From Serripes groenlandicus (lineage: Eukaryota > Mollusca > Bivalvia > Cardiida > Cardiidae): a stretch of DNA of 64,000 bases. The notes under the pieces are model-generated. The model was given only the letters and a program-made list of their open reading frames with translations. It ran no database searches and had not been told where the DNA came from. Each line of letters starts with the position of its first letter. The first letter of the stretch is position 1. Shown piece after piece: positions 12,680-24,436 of this stretch. The stretch spans positions 143,150,350 through 143,214,349 of the forward strand of contig JASEVX010000003.1 in NCBI GenBank assembly GCA_031761405.1. The letters run 5' to 3'. Both the position numbers and the translations under genes were made by a program.

Positions 12680-12920
12680 GGATTTGTTTAAATGGTATTT
12701 TATGCCGATTTCAACAATATTTCGGTTATATCACGGCGTTTCCTGGGTACATTACTAGTACTACTGGTCCTTATTCTGAAACCAGCAAATCAGCAATTAC
12801 AATCTTAGGAGAAATAGAAGAAATAATCATTACTGTTTTGTTTAAAGTATTTGATAAAACATGGCCGGGGATCGATCACGCAGCCGAGGCGGACGATCTT
12901 ACACTACACAAAGAGGCAAG
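12680..12920 (-). mobile_element. tRNA-derived SINE (family II), degraded
   Basis: Read on the minus strand it has a tRNA-like head near 12900 (ctcggctgcgtgatcgatcc region) and a body with ctggtttcagaataagg. The 3' domain is ccgtgatataaccgaaatat with ttgaaatcggc. Relatives lie at 15857-16085, 31625-31770, 52535-52800 and 56462-56735. Confidence 0.65.
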
Positions 12921-13087
12921 ATAATTCGAGCAATGGCTGATCGTAAATCCACAAGAGATTTTATCCAGTAGCGTTAATTATTAATAGCGCAAATGTTGAA
13001 GTGCTGCTGTGATCTGAATTGCTGTCTGTGTATGACACTAGATTAACATAGAAAACAATTTACAATTCGATTAATGACGGAGAAATG

Positions 13088-13526
13088 ATGAGCCGCGTCT
13101 GGATATTCGGGGTCCTGTGGGCGACTGCCGTTAGCGTGGATTCGGGAGATCACGTGCTTACCCACAGTCTCACCCATGTCTGTACCATATCCCACGTACA
13201 ACTTTTATACAGCAGACGACTTTGAAAATATCTCAACAAAAGTGTGAAAGATATATGTAGGTGAAAGTATAATGATTGAAGAAATCTGAAAACATAGTGA
13301 AAAAATGATGAGCAATTTCTCCTTTTTTTCACAATCTTTTCAAAAATCGTCTGCAGCAGAGGTGTCTACATGCGTCTTTAAGTCGAAAAGGGTTTCAATG
13401 GTTGCATGCAAGTAATATTGACACAGATGTTACATATGGCAACAAAATAGGTATTATTGCTATATTCGTGTTTGTGATTCCGTTTCTGAGAGTCAATAAG
13501 ACCTAACATAGCCAGACGCGGCTCAA
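13088..13526. mobile_element. TGAGCCGCGTCTGG MITE with a hairpin MITE nested inside
   Basis: The ends are atgagccgcgtctgg and ccagacgcggctcaaat, an exact inverted pair. A TTAA-type hairpin MITE occupies about 13178-13394 (gcagacgactttgaaaat … gtctgcagcag … cgaaaagggttt). Single ends of the outer family (tgagccgcgtctagcgattt) also occur at 19637 and 52458. Confidence 0.75.
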
Positions 13527-13618
13527 ATGTATGATTTATGTCATGTGAAATTAGGTCTTAGTGCATATTGGAACAGTGAAGTCGACTCTGTCCAAACGAT
13601 ATATGTCCTACCAAGGGG

Positions 13619-14075
13619 TTTAACCCTTCCCCACGTACATTCGACAGCATACGATTTTGAACATATGAGCCGTCTCGCTAGAAAACCAACATTGTGGACT
13701 CTGCGTAAAGTATCGACCCGGATCAGCTTAAGCATGCCACACAGGCTAACCTGGACAGACAATTTTCGTCTCCTGTGATTTTTTTCTGTTTCAGGAATCA
13801 TTATTCCATAACTCTATCCTTCTGGGACGGAATGTGTTGGCCCGGATTAGCCTGCGCGGACTGCTCAGGCTGATCTGTGTCGATATATTACGCAGAGGCC
13901 ATAATGTTGGTTTTCTCGTGAAATGGCTCATATCTGGACAAAAATATGGAAATGCTCTATTATTGGAAGTTTATTATTTTTTATATAGTTTAAAACATTG
14001 CGGGAAGATGAAAAATTGCTCATCATGAGCAAAGGTCGTCTGCTGCAGATGCGTCAGAATGCATCTACAAGTTTC
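13619..14075. mobile_element. TTAA hairpin MITE interrupted by an ATGAGCC palindromic MITE
   Basis: The left part (ttaacccttccccacgtac … acgattttgaaca) and the right part (tggacaaaaatatggaaat … gctcatcatgagc … gtcgtctgctgcagatgc) belong to one hairpin MITE. Between them, at 13664-13935, sits a complete ATGAGCC palindrome with ends atatgagccg and tggctcatat. The palindrome therefore inserted after the hairpin MITE did. Confidence 0.85.
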
Positions 14076-14329
14076 GTTTCCTAATTTCACTGGTGTATAC
14101 CTTAATTATAAAATCAAGTTACAAATACTTTCTTCTGATTCTTTAAGCTTTGTGATATTGTTTGTGTTCAATGAGACTGCAGACAAATCAGGTCGTTTAG
14201 GAATCTTAAAGATAACATCGAGGGAGTAAATAGTTAATGTTAGAAGCTTCCATTCAAAATCCTTTCGTCTTAAAAATATCTATGAATTAAGTACACTTAT
14301 CCTAGACGGATGAATATATATATATGAGA

Positions 14330-14545
14330 GGTGCTCGTAGAAAGCCAGTCTTAGTGTATTTGCGACGAATGCGTATTTAGGTCACACTGGGCATCTGCGC
14401 AATCTGATCTGAATCTATAAAAATCGCAAGTGGGTCAGACGTACTTTCATGAACTTTCTGACGATATCATAGTTTACTAGATTGGATAGCCCGAACTCAC
14501 AATCCGATCTTAAACTTCACTTGTAATAAACGCACTCACGGTGGT
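14330..14545. repeat. Diverged dispersed repeat fragment
   Basis: Words such as gcatctgcgcaatctgatct and cacaatccgatctt resemble cacattcgcgcagtctgatc at 39610 and cacattcgcatagtctgg at 51360. It appears to be a degraded dispersed element of unknown class. Confidence 0.3.
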
Positions 14546-14787
14546 TTGTCTGGAGCACAAGTCATATTATTTCTCTGACACTTGACCTACGACATGTAGA
14601 GAATGGTTATACAAACTACGGACAATGATCACTGCGTGTACATTCCCGGTAATATTGCTGTTTACAAAGAGAATCTATTAATGGTGTATTATTCACGGGG
14701 ATTGGATAATCCGGTCCTCCATTAGCTATATGATCGAGTAATAGACAAGGGAGCGAAAACCAAGCTTGACCAACCATATGTAATTTA

Positions 14788-14954
14788 ACCTTTTCCAACA
14801 AACAACAAATTTGCAGCAGATTACTTTGAAAATGACTTTTCAAAAATATGCAAAATCTCTGCAAAAGAAAGTAGAGTTTAAAACACTGTGGAAAAAGGAG
14901 AAACTGCTCATTATGCAGAGGCGTCAGAAAGCGTCTGTATGAGGGAAATGGTTA
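14788..14954. mobile_element. TTAA hairpin MITE, short copy
   Basis: It runs from aaccttttccaacaaac with gcagcagattactttgaaa to agcgtctgtatgagggaaat and ggttaa. The centre reads gagaaactgctcattatg, with part of the right arm missing. Confidence 0.75.
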
Positions 14955-15531
14955 ATATATTGGGTAAAGATTCACTTTGCTTTGGTTTGAAATAATCTAA
15001 ATGTGTCAAGTAAACGCCTTAAACTAACTTTGCTTTTCAAATCATCAAAATACATTTTACAATATATATTTTTTTATTCTGAGATCTTTAAAGGAAATGT
15101 TTCAGGCTAAAAAACACAGCAACCCTTGCCTTAAATAAGTTTGTCAATAAAACAGTTGCAAATGTTGTATGTGTGTTGCCTCGTGCATGGCGTGTCCGTC
15201 TCTTCAATGGGAATTCAAGGGTTCGAGCACCGAGTAGGTCATACAAAGTCTGTAATACTTTGAAAATCTCTAGACATAAATATGGATATTTTTTTTAATG
15301 AATAGATATATGACTACTTAAAATAGTATATTGTTGCGGCCCATATGCATGTATGTATGACATTCACTTGTATACACCGCTGTCATTTTATTTTCTATGG
15401 TTTGCGATGCATGAATCGTTTAATTGATTCAATTATTAAATCAGTCCTCCCGGAAATACGGACCATTCATTCCGTGATTTATTCTATATCAGTACTTTGA
15501 CATACTTTGAGATCATCTGTACATCAAACAT

Positions 15532-15702
15532 TTCAACCCTTTCCTTTCCCCAAATACAGACGCATCTACAGAACATGTCATTTGAAGACTTCATGAGATT
15601 ATATACACAATTCGCTATCTATTCGACATGTATACGTATTTATATCTTAAGAAAACGTCTATAGTTTCGTCTTCTGCGAATTGGTTGTAAGTGGGAACGG
15701 AT
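15532..15702. mobile_element. TTAA hairpin MITE, degraded copy
   Basis: The ends tttcaaccctttcctttccc and gttgtaagtgggaacggata match the family. The centre is heavily altered. Confidence 0.55.
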
Positions 15703-15856
15703 AATACGTGTAACTTGTTTGCTACTTTGAAATCATGTTTATGATGATAATAGTGTAAACCATGGGGAATGAAAGCTATCAATTGAGCCAGGGTAGTATG
15801 GGAGAAAGATAGAATATTGTATTTGTGAACAGTGTAGATTCAGATCATCTTCTCAA

Positions 15857-16085
15857 CCGCCTCGCTGGTGTAGTAGCAGAGCGTATGCCTCGGCGGCAGG
15901 AGGTCGCGGATTCGATTCCATGTTGGGTCATACCAAAATACTTTAACAATTGAAGTAATGGTTGCACGCCTTCGCGCTCAGGGTTGCAGGTTGAGCATTT
16001 CGATAAATGGACCAGTAGTACTAGTAACTTACACAGGAAACGATAACTAAACAAATGTTGAAAGCGACGTAAAACATAAACAAAA
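15857..16085 (+). mobile_element. tRNA-derived SINE (family II)
   Basis: The head has an A-box-like ctggtgtagtagcagagc and a B-box-like gcggattcgattcc. The body reads ataaatggaccagtagtact, and the tail is gttgaaagcgacgtaaaaca. A tRNA-head-like fragment (cgtgcatggcgtgtccgtc … gggttcgagc) also lies at about 15180-15240. Confidence 0.75.
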
Positions 16086-16735
16086 TCAGTCTTATCAGAA
16101 TCTACACAAGTTGATAGATTTTTCTAACAAGCTTGTGTAAGTCATATGTGAGTAGAGTAGATATTGATCAGACTGTGCGGAGGCACAGCCTATGATTAAT
16201 TTGGATATATACTGTTCACAAAAGATATTGTTTGAAAAATCCTCGACAACACTGTAAAAGGAACATGTCGCACGATAACCTACCTTCTGGGTTCTGTGAT
16301 CAGGAACAATCGTGTTCTTCCCTGTTCGCTAGGTATGCTAGTGCTGGCCAATATTTAAGATGTCTGCACAATAATAAAAAGTACTTGTAAGACCTATAGA
16401 AGGCGTTCACTGATGGTGATTTATATTCTTACTTAAAAGCATTTTTTTTTTCGATCGAATAAAAAATGAAATAAATATCTCTCGAAGGTAAAGAAGCAAG
16501 ACGAAAATCAAAGGAAAGTCAGGAAATATGTCCATTGCGACCTAATGGACTTCATTTCCCTAATGGCTGTCCCAATACGATAAATCGTAAAGAAAGGAGA
16601 AATTCTTGTATACTCCACTTTAAATCGTTTATGATATCGGGAAATTAACCGATGAAAAACGTCATAAGAAAATCGTCCAATCGGAACTTGTTAAATTAAT
16701 TGCAATTTCGAACAAAGAGCATAAATTACTCTAGT

Positions 16736-16952
16736 TAACCCATTACCACATAAAGACGTCTTTGAAGCAGACGGGTTTGGTTAAATTGTGCCAAAAGGAG
16801 TAACAGCTCTTAATCAGAAATGTCCTCTTTTATCCGGATGTTTTCAACTTTACTAAACAATTATCCATTCATTTTTAGAGATTTTTGCTATTTTCCAGGG
16901 ATATATTTGAAAGTATTCTGCTTCAGAATAATTGTATGCGGGAAAAGGATTA
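16736..16952. mobile_element. TTAA hairpin MITE
   Basis: It runs from gttaacccattaccacataa with gacgtctttgaagcagacg to ttgtatgcgggaaaaggatt. The middle keeps ttgtgccaaaagg. Confidence 0.7.
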
Positions 16953-17122
16953 AAGGTGGGAAAGATGTTAAAGTCAAAGCCGTTCTCAACATATGTTAAC
17001 TTGATATCCAGTTTTTAATTTATCCCGATTGAGCATGGTCTATAACAGGAAATAAATACATTCGAACCGTGTCACACGTGAACGAGTATGTCTTCAAAAC
17101 GACTGTAAAAATTGCCAATGCG

Positions 17123-17281
17123 TTAACTCTTTGTTAATAAATGAAAGTGTAATAATTGAATACAGTTGAAAGCATTTTGGCAAAATGAGAAATTGCTCAT
17201 CATGAGCAATTTCTCCTTTCGTCAGATGTTTTTCAAGCATTTTTCTACTGCAGTGGCGTCAGGAAGCGTCAGTATGTAAAA
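17123..17281. mobile_element. TTAA hairpin MITE with an intact central hairpin
   Basis: The central palindrome gagaaattgctcatcatgag with caatttctcctttc is nearly perfect. The right side keeps gcgtcaggaagcgtcagtat. The right end lies about 150 bp before the CCP2 acceptor. Confidence 0.8.
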
Positions 17282-17430
17282 ACGTCCGAATTCAAATTGT
17301 GTATGCCTTGAATCCACCAATACGTGTAATTAGCTTAGCACTTGTAAGATTACTACTGGGATAGTTTGTATACTTGAATTGAATTGTTAAACGATGCGGG
17401 TATGTTGTGTGGATTATATTTTTATTTCAG

Positions 17431-17664
17431 AAAAGAAGTGTCCATTGATCACGTCCCAGCTGGGTGATAACATGACGGCATCAAACTTCGAAAACGTTAT
17501 TGATTACGCAGACACAGTCACCATCACCTGTAGCCTTGGGTATGCGTTTAGTGTGAATACTACTGCACCAATGACGTCACGAGTAGCATCATCCAGCAAC
17601 GTAACATGTAAGGATGATCCGTCAAGTACAACTGCCGTTTGGAGTACTATTGGAACATGCGCAG
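17431..17664 (+). CDS. Exon: Sushi/CCP domain 2
   Basis: A 234-bp exon, opening after tttttatttCAG and closing at gcgcaG|GTAGTC, phase 1-1. The CCP pattern is clear: Cys1 in KKCPLIT, Cys2 in TITCSLGYAF, Cys3 in NVTCKDD, tryptophan in AVWSTIGT and Cys4 in GTCAG. It sits 5.5 kb after CCP1 with only MITEs and SINEs recognised between them. Possible N-glycosylation sites (NMT, NTT, NVT) suit a secreted or surface protein. The donor +3 to +6 bases (AGTC) are weaker than in the other exons. Confidence 0.85.
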
Positions 17665-19100
17665 GTAGTCAGAAGTGATGTTCACATCTTTTCATCGTGT
17701 ATGTTAACTTTTGCTGTAAATGATAGAGCTGGAAGGAGGATTGCTAAAGCCTATGTGTAACTGTTGTCTACGGTAAAGCGCGATTTAGATTTCTTAAAAC
17801 AAATGCTTAAAATCGCCTTATGAGTGTTTATTCATATTTAAAAAGAAAAATATCAACAATGTCTTTTTGACTTTTAAAGGTATTATAGCATGTATTCGGT
17901 ACTATATATTTAAGTTCCTTAATTCATTGAAAGTGATTTAATACGTTAATTTGATTAAATTCTTTGTTATGGAAACATGACTTAAGAATGTTAACTCTTT
18001 GTTTAAATCGTCTTAAGAGTGGTTATTCATAGTTAACAAGAAAAATATGAAGAATGTCTTTCGGACTTTTTAACAATTGATAGAACGTTCCTTAATTTAT
18101 TCAAAGTGATTTAATATGTAAATTGGATTAAGCCATATGTTATGGTTACTATGACTATTGAATGTTGACTAAGTAATCAAATATAAATCAAATACGACAT
18201 AAATACCTCAAATAGAGATCAGCAGATTTTCATGATTAGAAACATATGCTTTCATTTAATTAAGCGCTTTCATTGGTCGAGAAAGTGGGTAACCATCTGT
18301 GTTCCATTTTGCGGTGTCCAACTTCTTTGTCCTTTGATATCGCGACTTTTATGTTTTGCACAGAAGTTTTGCTATTTTATGTAGGACTTTAAACGTTGCG
18401 CGTAACATTTCTCGAGATTTGACATATAACAAGCATTGACGGTCACTCGACAGACGATATCACATCAAGTTAGTAGATAAGAATCTTATGCAATATTAAC
18501 CCATACTTAATTTTGTATCACTCAAGGCACAAATAATTTTCTTCTGAAAAAGAATATTCTTGTGCTCGAAAAGTGTTTATTGATATCTTAGACTATTTCG
18601 AAATTACCAAATAATCTGCAGAATGAGTATGTGTTCGCAAAGACTGAAACGTTATATGGTGATTAAGTTGAAAATGTGTCCTTATTTAAGACGATTCATA
18701 ATTCAACTATGTAAAAGTTGACCTCTGATATATTTTTCTACCAAATTCGAAATTTAACTCTTAAATACATGCTAAATCACTTAAATCTAAAAACAAAGCT
18801 GCACACATTTGAAACTTATATTACCACCAAAACAACTAGTTATACGATATTTCTCTTTGTTTGAAAATATTCCAAAACTAATTAGTATGCCTGTTTTCAC
18901 AAACTGGGAAACCTGATATGAACACAGTTTTAAATTATGATTACTTTATGATGAACACACTCTCCAAATAAATTCATGTCATAAATATTATATTTACAAA
19001 GTATATATTTAGATTTTAAAGTTAAAACGTTAGTTTATAAGTAGATGTTGTAATCTGCATTATATTACATTTAAGATATGCTTTTGTATGATTCTCACAG
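17665..19100. other. Intron between CCP2 and CCP3
   Basis: AT-rich. I see no exon and no element with clear ends. A loose direct repeat (tcattgaaagtgatttaata / tcaaagtgatttaatatg, with nearby tggattaag-type words) lies at about 17925-18140. Confidence 0.5.
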
Positions 19101-19310
19101 AGGTTTCGTGTGAACTGCCGTCTGACGTCGATCACGCGAACGTTATAATCTCAACAACGACACTCGGATCCCGGGTGATTTACGAGTGTTTATCCGGGTA
19201 CTGGTTTGTATCCGGAACTTATACAGTTACAGCCACATGTAACAGCTCCGCCGCGTGGGAGACAGACCGGGGACCAGGTTGGATTCTCGGCTTCAATGTC
19301 CATTGTTCTA
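19101..19310 (+). CDS. Exon: Sushi/CCP domain 3
   Basis: A 210-bp exon, opening after gattctcacAG and closing at gttctA|GTAAGT, phase 1-1. The motifs are SCELPSDVDHA (Cys1), VIYECLSGYWFV (Cys2), TATCNSS (Cys3), tryptophans in AAWETD and PGWILG, and VHCS (Cys4). The spacing fits the CCP family. It is the last of three consecutive CCP exons and precedes the first WSC exon by 1.3 kb. Confidence 0.85.
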
Positions 19311-19636
19311 GTAAGTGTCCTGCTTCCAGGAAACAAGGCCATGGTCTTTCTATATGCAAACTATTTCCGTTCGCATCTGCATGTGTATAATAAACACAGT
19401 GATAGCAAATCAAAAATGCAAAAGCGACTTCACTCATATTGTTTGTAGTTCTATCATGACTGGTGATATACAATGTGTATATGTTTGATTTGAAGTAACA
19501 TGGTATTGATAAGTTTTAGTTGACGACGTGTAATTTCTCACTTTATCATAAACCTAATTCATCAGTTTAATTGACACCAAATGTGGTCTTTACCATAGTT
19601 ATGAGAAATAGTTATCTAAATAAGCAATCCTCAAAT

Positions 19637-20005
19637 ATGAGCCGCGTCTAGCGATTTTGGTATCTTAAAGACACTTTTGCTTCATTTAAAGTTACATACC
19701 TGCTAAACAATAGTGGGCCTACACTTCCAGGAATAAATTTCACTGAGACAGACAGTGAAGACTGCGATAAGGATGTACAGGCTCGTATCAGTCTTGACTG
19801 TAGACAGACGCGACCCGTATCGTTTGAAACATAGGACACATGTACCAAAGGGTTCGAATCCCGTGATGAACGGGTTCTGTCTTTGGGATTCTTCCACACA
19901 ATCGTGTTCTAATATGTCCCCAGGAAGCAGTCATCGAGCGTTATTTACATAAGCTGAAAGCTTGTTTCGCAATCGATGTAAAATAAATAAATTCAAAAAA
20001 TACAT
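19637..20005 (+). mobile_element. MITE end followed by a tRNA-derived SINE (family III)
   Basis: A TGAGCCGCGTCTAGCG end lies at 19637. From about 19750 the sequence matches the SINE at 61760-61965: gggttcgaatcccgtgatga, tttgggattcttccacacaa, ggaagcagtcatcgagcg, aaagcttgtttcgcaatcg and aaaataaataa. The B-box-like gggttcgaatccc is intact. Confidence 0.65.
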
Positions 20006-20600
20006 ATTGTACGTGATAGTGTTTGAATAACTGCGTATGTTATGTACCTTTATTCGGCGGTTTTCCTACAACCTGATTTCATCACGCCCGGTGATTAACA
20101 CGTTCTTAATTACACATTCATTAATTAGTATTTGCCTAATGAATTAAACGGAAGCTTCGAAAAGAACCTTTTGACTTAGACCAGTCACTCATTAGTGAAA
20201 GTCTTCAAACCGACTATGTAGTTCAATTCGCTTTTAGGTTGCATTATCAAAATAAACAGTTAAGTTAAATCATGCGCTAAATATCATGCGCTAAATATCA
20301 TGCGCTAAATATCTTCATCATCGTTTTACAATATATCGAAGAGCTCGAGTAATTTTCTCAACTATCATTTCAAGAAATCTGATAAAAATCATCTTTTTTT
20401 ATACTTACGATAAAGAAGGATCATGTAACCATCATCCTAGACTGATAAAATATAGCTGTTAATCCGTATATTTCGCTATTTAAACCCGAAGATAACAGGA
20501 TGCACAAATCTTGTTAAAAGTATCGTACCCGTGACGAGATTACCATTTAATCATGAAATATCAACATTTTCAACCATCAACGTTTTAATTCTCTTTAAAG

Positions 20601-20715
20601 AAATTGATCCCTTTGTGGGATGTCTGGGAGCCGGAAGTTTTGATGCAACGGAAAATGCGACGGGAATTCATGGAACGATCGATTGCAGAAGTTTCTGTAA
20701 ATCAAAAAACTACCG
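20601..20715 (+). CDS. Exon: WSC domain 1, first half
   Basis: A 115-bp exon, opening after ctctttaAAG (phase 1) and closing at taccG|GTTAGT in phase 2. It encodes FVGCLGAGS, then TIDCRSFCKSKNYR, the opening of a WSC domain with its first three cysteines. WSC domains are eight-cysteine extracellular modules, thought to bind carbohydrate, found in yeast Wsc stress sensors, polycystin-1 and Kremen. Its partner is the exon at 21861, and only that combination restores the eight-cysteine pattern. Confidence 0.8.
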
Positions 20716-20892
20716 GTTAGTATTGAATGATTCATGTCTGCTTGAACGCGTCCAAAATTAAAATTAGTATTATTGTCCTTTTGGTAACGTTATGTTAAAT
20801 GAGTTTAATTTTCTGTAGTGTTTCATTAATTAACTTACCTTACATCGTGTATGAATTTGTTAATAGAACTATCGTTAGTTTCAGTCGAGCGT

Positions 20893-21093
20893 GAAAGGCG
20901 CTCATCACTTTCACGCAGCAGACGACTTCATAAAACATTGTGACAAATTGAGAAATTGCTCAAATGGCAATTTGAATACAATGTCTTCAACTCTATTCAA
21001 TTATAAAATTTACTTGTGAGGTTTGCCATACGTTTTTTTACATGTGTCTCGAATTCGACTGCTGCAGAGTTGTTATATGTTGGAAATGGCTAA
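20893..21093. mobile_element. TTAA hairpin MITE inside the WSC1 intron
   Basis: It reads tcacgcagcagacgacttca … acattgtgacaaattgag … actgctgcagagttgttata … tgttggaaatggctaa. It lies within the intron that splits WSC1. Confidence 0.75.
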
Positions 21094-21860
21094 GTCATAT
21101 GTCAAAATCTATAGAAAAATGGCATATATATATCATTATATTTTTCTATTTTATCTATTTATTTTACAATTTTGTACATTATGAAGTGTATGATGTTTAT
21201 ATTCTACGGATCTAAAACATGGTATTTAGCCATATAGAACATTTAAGCCAAATAACAGACTTAAAAACTATATGGTTAAAAAAATATAATAATAATGACC
21301 ATATTATATAGAAAGGCTATTTATAGTAACAAGGTCCTGTGTTGGATTCCCCGAACATTACGGTCATTAGTATAACAGCCTTAAGGACCATATAGAGAGA
21401 CTATTTGTAGTTTCTGAACGAGGTATTGTGTGTTTTTTCCATTGCTTTCTCAAATGAAAACTCGGACGCATGTGATATATCACGAAGCACCATCTTTCTG
21501 ATGTATGAAGGAAAATGCCACGGGTACTACTTTTTCATATGCTATGGTTAGCCCGTATCCCCATAGATTGGTCGACATTGTTCGTTATTGTAGTTAATAT
21601 GCATACATAATTGTAAATACAACTGGTGATTAAAGTCGCGTACAATAGGATAAGGGTTGGAATGTTGCAGCTCCCAATCTAGCTATTGCCCTAATCTTCC
21701 AGTATTAGGTCATTTCCATTTTCTTATCGCCTTCTTATGGACAAAAAATGTTTTATATCATTTTGCAACAAGAGGCATCCGCTTAATAAAGTTATCCGAG
21801 TAGATAGAATTAAATTTGTATCTTTTTACCTCTCAGAATTGTTCTTATTTCTTCCTACAG

Positions 21861-22036
21861 ATATGCCTCTCTACAGGGAGATTTGTGTTCATGTGGAGAC
21901 GCCGTCTTAGATAACTTTACAGCTCTCGGCGAGGAAGATTGTAACACGTATTGTGTGGATTATGACGTCAACTCTTCCTCCATACCGGTATTCTGTGGTG
22001 GTGATGGTGGTGCGATGTCTGTTTATTCCTCTCTAG
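21861..22036 (+). CDS. Exon: WSC domain 1, second half
   Basis: A 176-bp exon, opening after cttcctacAG in phase 2 and closing at tctctaG|GTAGTA in phase 1. The translation runs YASLQGDLCSCGD, then EEDCNTYCVD, then VFCGGDGGAMSVYSSL. Together with 20601-20715 it gives all eight WSC cysteines and the family's C-G-G…VY ending. The phase 2 split after NYR is unique to this copy: WSC7 is split elsewhere and WSC2 to WSC6 are single exons. Confidence 0.82.
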
Positions 22037-23065
22037 GTAGTACTAATAAATAATCAAAACACTGGGGGTACTGAGCATTGATTCGTGTAATTATTTATAG
22101 GAAGTTTTAATCTTTCCTTAGAATACCTTTTTCAGAAAGTTTTCATCTGTGCAATCCCCAAGCCAGGTTTGACCATCGCCCTTATTAGTATATGGACGAG
22201 GTAGAAAATCGACCTCAGTAGGCCGGTTGAAAACATCAGTGATTCCAATAGTTATCTCCTATGATCATTTGTTGGTGTTGTATTTACTGGCACTTCCACC
22301 CTCACATGCCATTGCAAATATGTGAATGACTACTACAAGAATTAGTATTTTTTCATTTAATAAAATACTAAAGAAGAAGTGTCGGCTATATAATAAATGA
22401 CAGGCGAGTGACGTAATTAGAGAAACATGGCGGTCAGGAAGCGAGCAGTTTTTGCCTTATATGGCTATAGTGAAAGCGTTACAAATATTCCCCTCTGAAA
22501 GTATCGGTCGATTTTAAAACTTTTTTAAACTTCTACTGCGAATGTTTAAAACTATTGTGTAGACATGTTCCATAGAGGCAGATCTAACTGCTTGCTTCTA
22601 CCAACTTTAAGTGGTCAAAATGCTGTTTAACCTATATGCCCAGAGTGTAAGATTTAGATTCCAAAGAAAATAAATGTCTGATTTTGAAATACAATCTGTC
22701 AGTTTGTCTATTCGCATTGATTTGACTAAATACAGACAACAAAGGCTAGTGTGATTTCGCCTGGTGGCATTGAAGCTATACTGGTCTTCTTAGGATTCTT
22801 GCATTAGCTTACCTGACCGCAAAATGAGTTATTGTGTTTGGCATTGTTTCACAGTGTGGTTGGCAAGACAAATGACATTGCAAAACGAAGTTAAGGATCC
22901 GGGCCAATCATGGCCCTCTTGTTCAATTTACCGCATCGGTGGTTAAGCGGTTAAAGCGTCCCGTGTGTCAGGAAATGACGTTTTATAACTGGAATAAAGC
23001 CTGATGAAAACTGTATAAAATACTATTTACACAAATGAAAAACAAACGCATTATTTTTCACTTAG
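22037..23065. other. Intron between WSC1 and WSC2
   Basis: No exon is recognised. Near 22925-22980 a tRNA-head-like piece (cggtggttaagcggttaaag) suggests a SINE fragment. It follows catggccctcttgttcaatt, which resembles the right end (ttggccctcttgttt) of the 2.2-kb element at 33185-35398. Confidence 0.45.
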
Positions 23066-23308
23066 CCGGATGCTACAAAGACCTTGATATACCGACAGTA
23101 GAAGGGGAACAAATCACTGAGAGCTACCCGATCACGTGTTCTGAACGATGTCGCGGTCAAAACGAGGCTGTTGCTGCGGTACAAGTGGCCACTTGTTTCT
23201 GTTTGAACACAACTAACATCGCCGGTACAGAGGTGGACGGAAACAGGTGTGAAAAAGTCAAAAACAACAATGCCACGACATCAGAGTTTAGTATGGTGTA
23301 TGATTTAG
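23066..23308 (+). CDS. Exon: WSC domain 2, single exon, six cysteines
   Basis: A 243-bp exon, opening after ttttcacttAG and closing at gatttaG|GTAGGA, phase 1-1. It encodes AGCYKDLD, ITCSERCRG, VATCFCLNTTN, NRCEKV and ends FSMVYDLG. Six of the eight expected cysteines are present. The last pair (the C…CGG segment) is absent, and WSC7 shows the same loss. It stands directly behind WSC1, making this the only tandem WSC pair, and precedes mini-domain 1 by 0.5 kb. Confidence 0.82.
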
Positions 23309-23579
23309 GTAGGAATAAAAACAATTGCATTTTTGCTGACTTATTTCAAATATTTATAACGCGTACTGTAGTTGTATTTTGATACATGTAAGAACATAAC
23401 TTGTAACTGATAAAATCGCACTAATCTTACTCTATATTTTTCTAAGAATACTTAACTACTTTATATGCAACGTATTTATATCATATAACTCAACTTGTAT
23501 TCGAAGTTAAACACTGATACAATGTGTTTGTCTTACTGAGGTTTGACACTGATACAATGTGTTTGTCTTACTGAGGTTT

Positions 23580-23765
23580 TGCACTGTTTTTCAACATCAT
23601 TTCACTTATATCAGGTGAATGTCAACATTATTTATGTTCCATGGGTAAATAAACCAGTACAAGTTTAGGACATGTGACTTGCCAAATGGTTCTCCACCAT
23701 GATCGCTGCGACTTGGGATCGAACCCGGGACACCCGGTTCCAAGTCCTCCATCACGGCGGATTCC
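23580..23765 (-). mobile_element. tRNA-derived SINE fragment
   Basis: The minus strand has a B-box-like gggttcgatccc within gtgtcccgggttcgatccca, and a 3' domain near 23585-23620. Just upstream, 23510-23580, a 33-bp direct repeat (cactgatacaatgtgtttgt) is present twice. Confidence 0.55.
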
Positions 23766-23813
23766 TTAAACAATTATTTCGCTGTTCACTATTTTGCTGC
23801 CATTTATCTTCAG

Positions 23814-23927
23814 AAAAAACTGATATTCCGGCTTCATCATGCGAAGAGTTATTCAAGTTGGGTGTCCGAATGCATGGTTATTACTATCTTAAGGAACCTT
23901 ATCGACGGGAAATGTGCTTTTTTAAAG
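23814..23927 (+). CDS. Exon: mini-domain 1 (C-x2-L…GYYYL…C-x-F)
   Basis: A 114-bp exon, opening after atttatcttcAG and closing at tttaaaG|GTTTGT, phase 1-1. It encodes a 38-residue unit: SSCEELFKLGVRMHGYYYL, then REMCFFK. Four other exons in the window (31344, 39099, 46883, 50017) share the spacing of its two cysteines and the leucine, glycine and tyrosine between them. Each lies after a WSC exon and before a CTLD or discoidin domain. The pattern resembles the N-terminal edge of fibrinogen-related domains (C…L…G…GxYxI…C), but the rest of that domain is missing. Role unknown; probably a small extracellular linker domain. Confidence 0.7.
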
Positions 23928-24259
23928 GTTTGTTTTATTAAGGTTTTACCCGTTTTTTTGCAATTTCTTTAAAATCAGACCAAAATACTTCGCTGTACGT
24001 ATATTGTATCTGATTACTCCGCAAAAAGGGTCGTCTCGAATCGACCGTATATACTAAAATACTGATGAGCGCGTGCTCAGTTTTTTTGTCCAATGAAATT
24101 GCACGTTACAATTAACACCCGTGCCATACAACTGAAGCACTCGACAATCACCGCTTCTCGTTATCGTTTATTTATATAGCTCATCTTACCTGTTATATAT
24201 CCGAAGATTTGGTAAGCGACAATTTGAGACGACATGTATTGGGGAGTCCTTTAATCTAT

Positions 24260-24430
24260 ATACGAGCTAGCGAAGTTTAGGTCTGGGTCTTTATTCAACA
24301 TTATTTCAGTTATATGATGGCGATAGTTTACTAATGCATGACCCTTGGGCAATCAACCCATTACTAGGCTTTGAAATGTGCCTTACCGAAGGGCACTCCA
24401 CCATGATAAAAACCAAAAAAAACATATATT
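24260..24430 (-). mobile_element. Degraded SINE fragment
   Basis: The plus-strand text ttcaacattatttcagttat followed by tttactaatgcatgaccc corresponds to the reverse complement of the SINE 3' domain and body. No clear head remains. Confidence 0.4.
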
Positions 24431-24436
24431 CGATTA

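Noticed and set aside
13527..13801. Opposed open frames of 83 and 86 codons
   Set aside because: They lie in MITE sequence (hairpin MITE plus ATGAGCC palindrome) and are mirror products of the inverted repeats.
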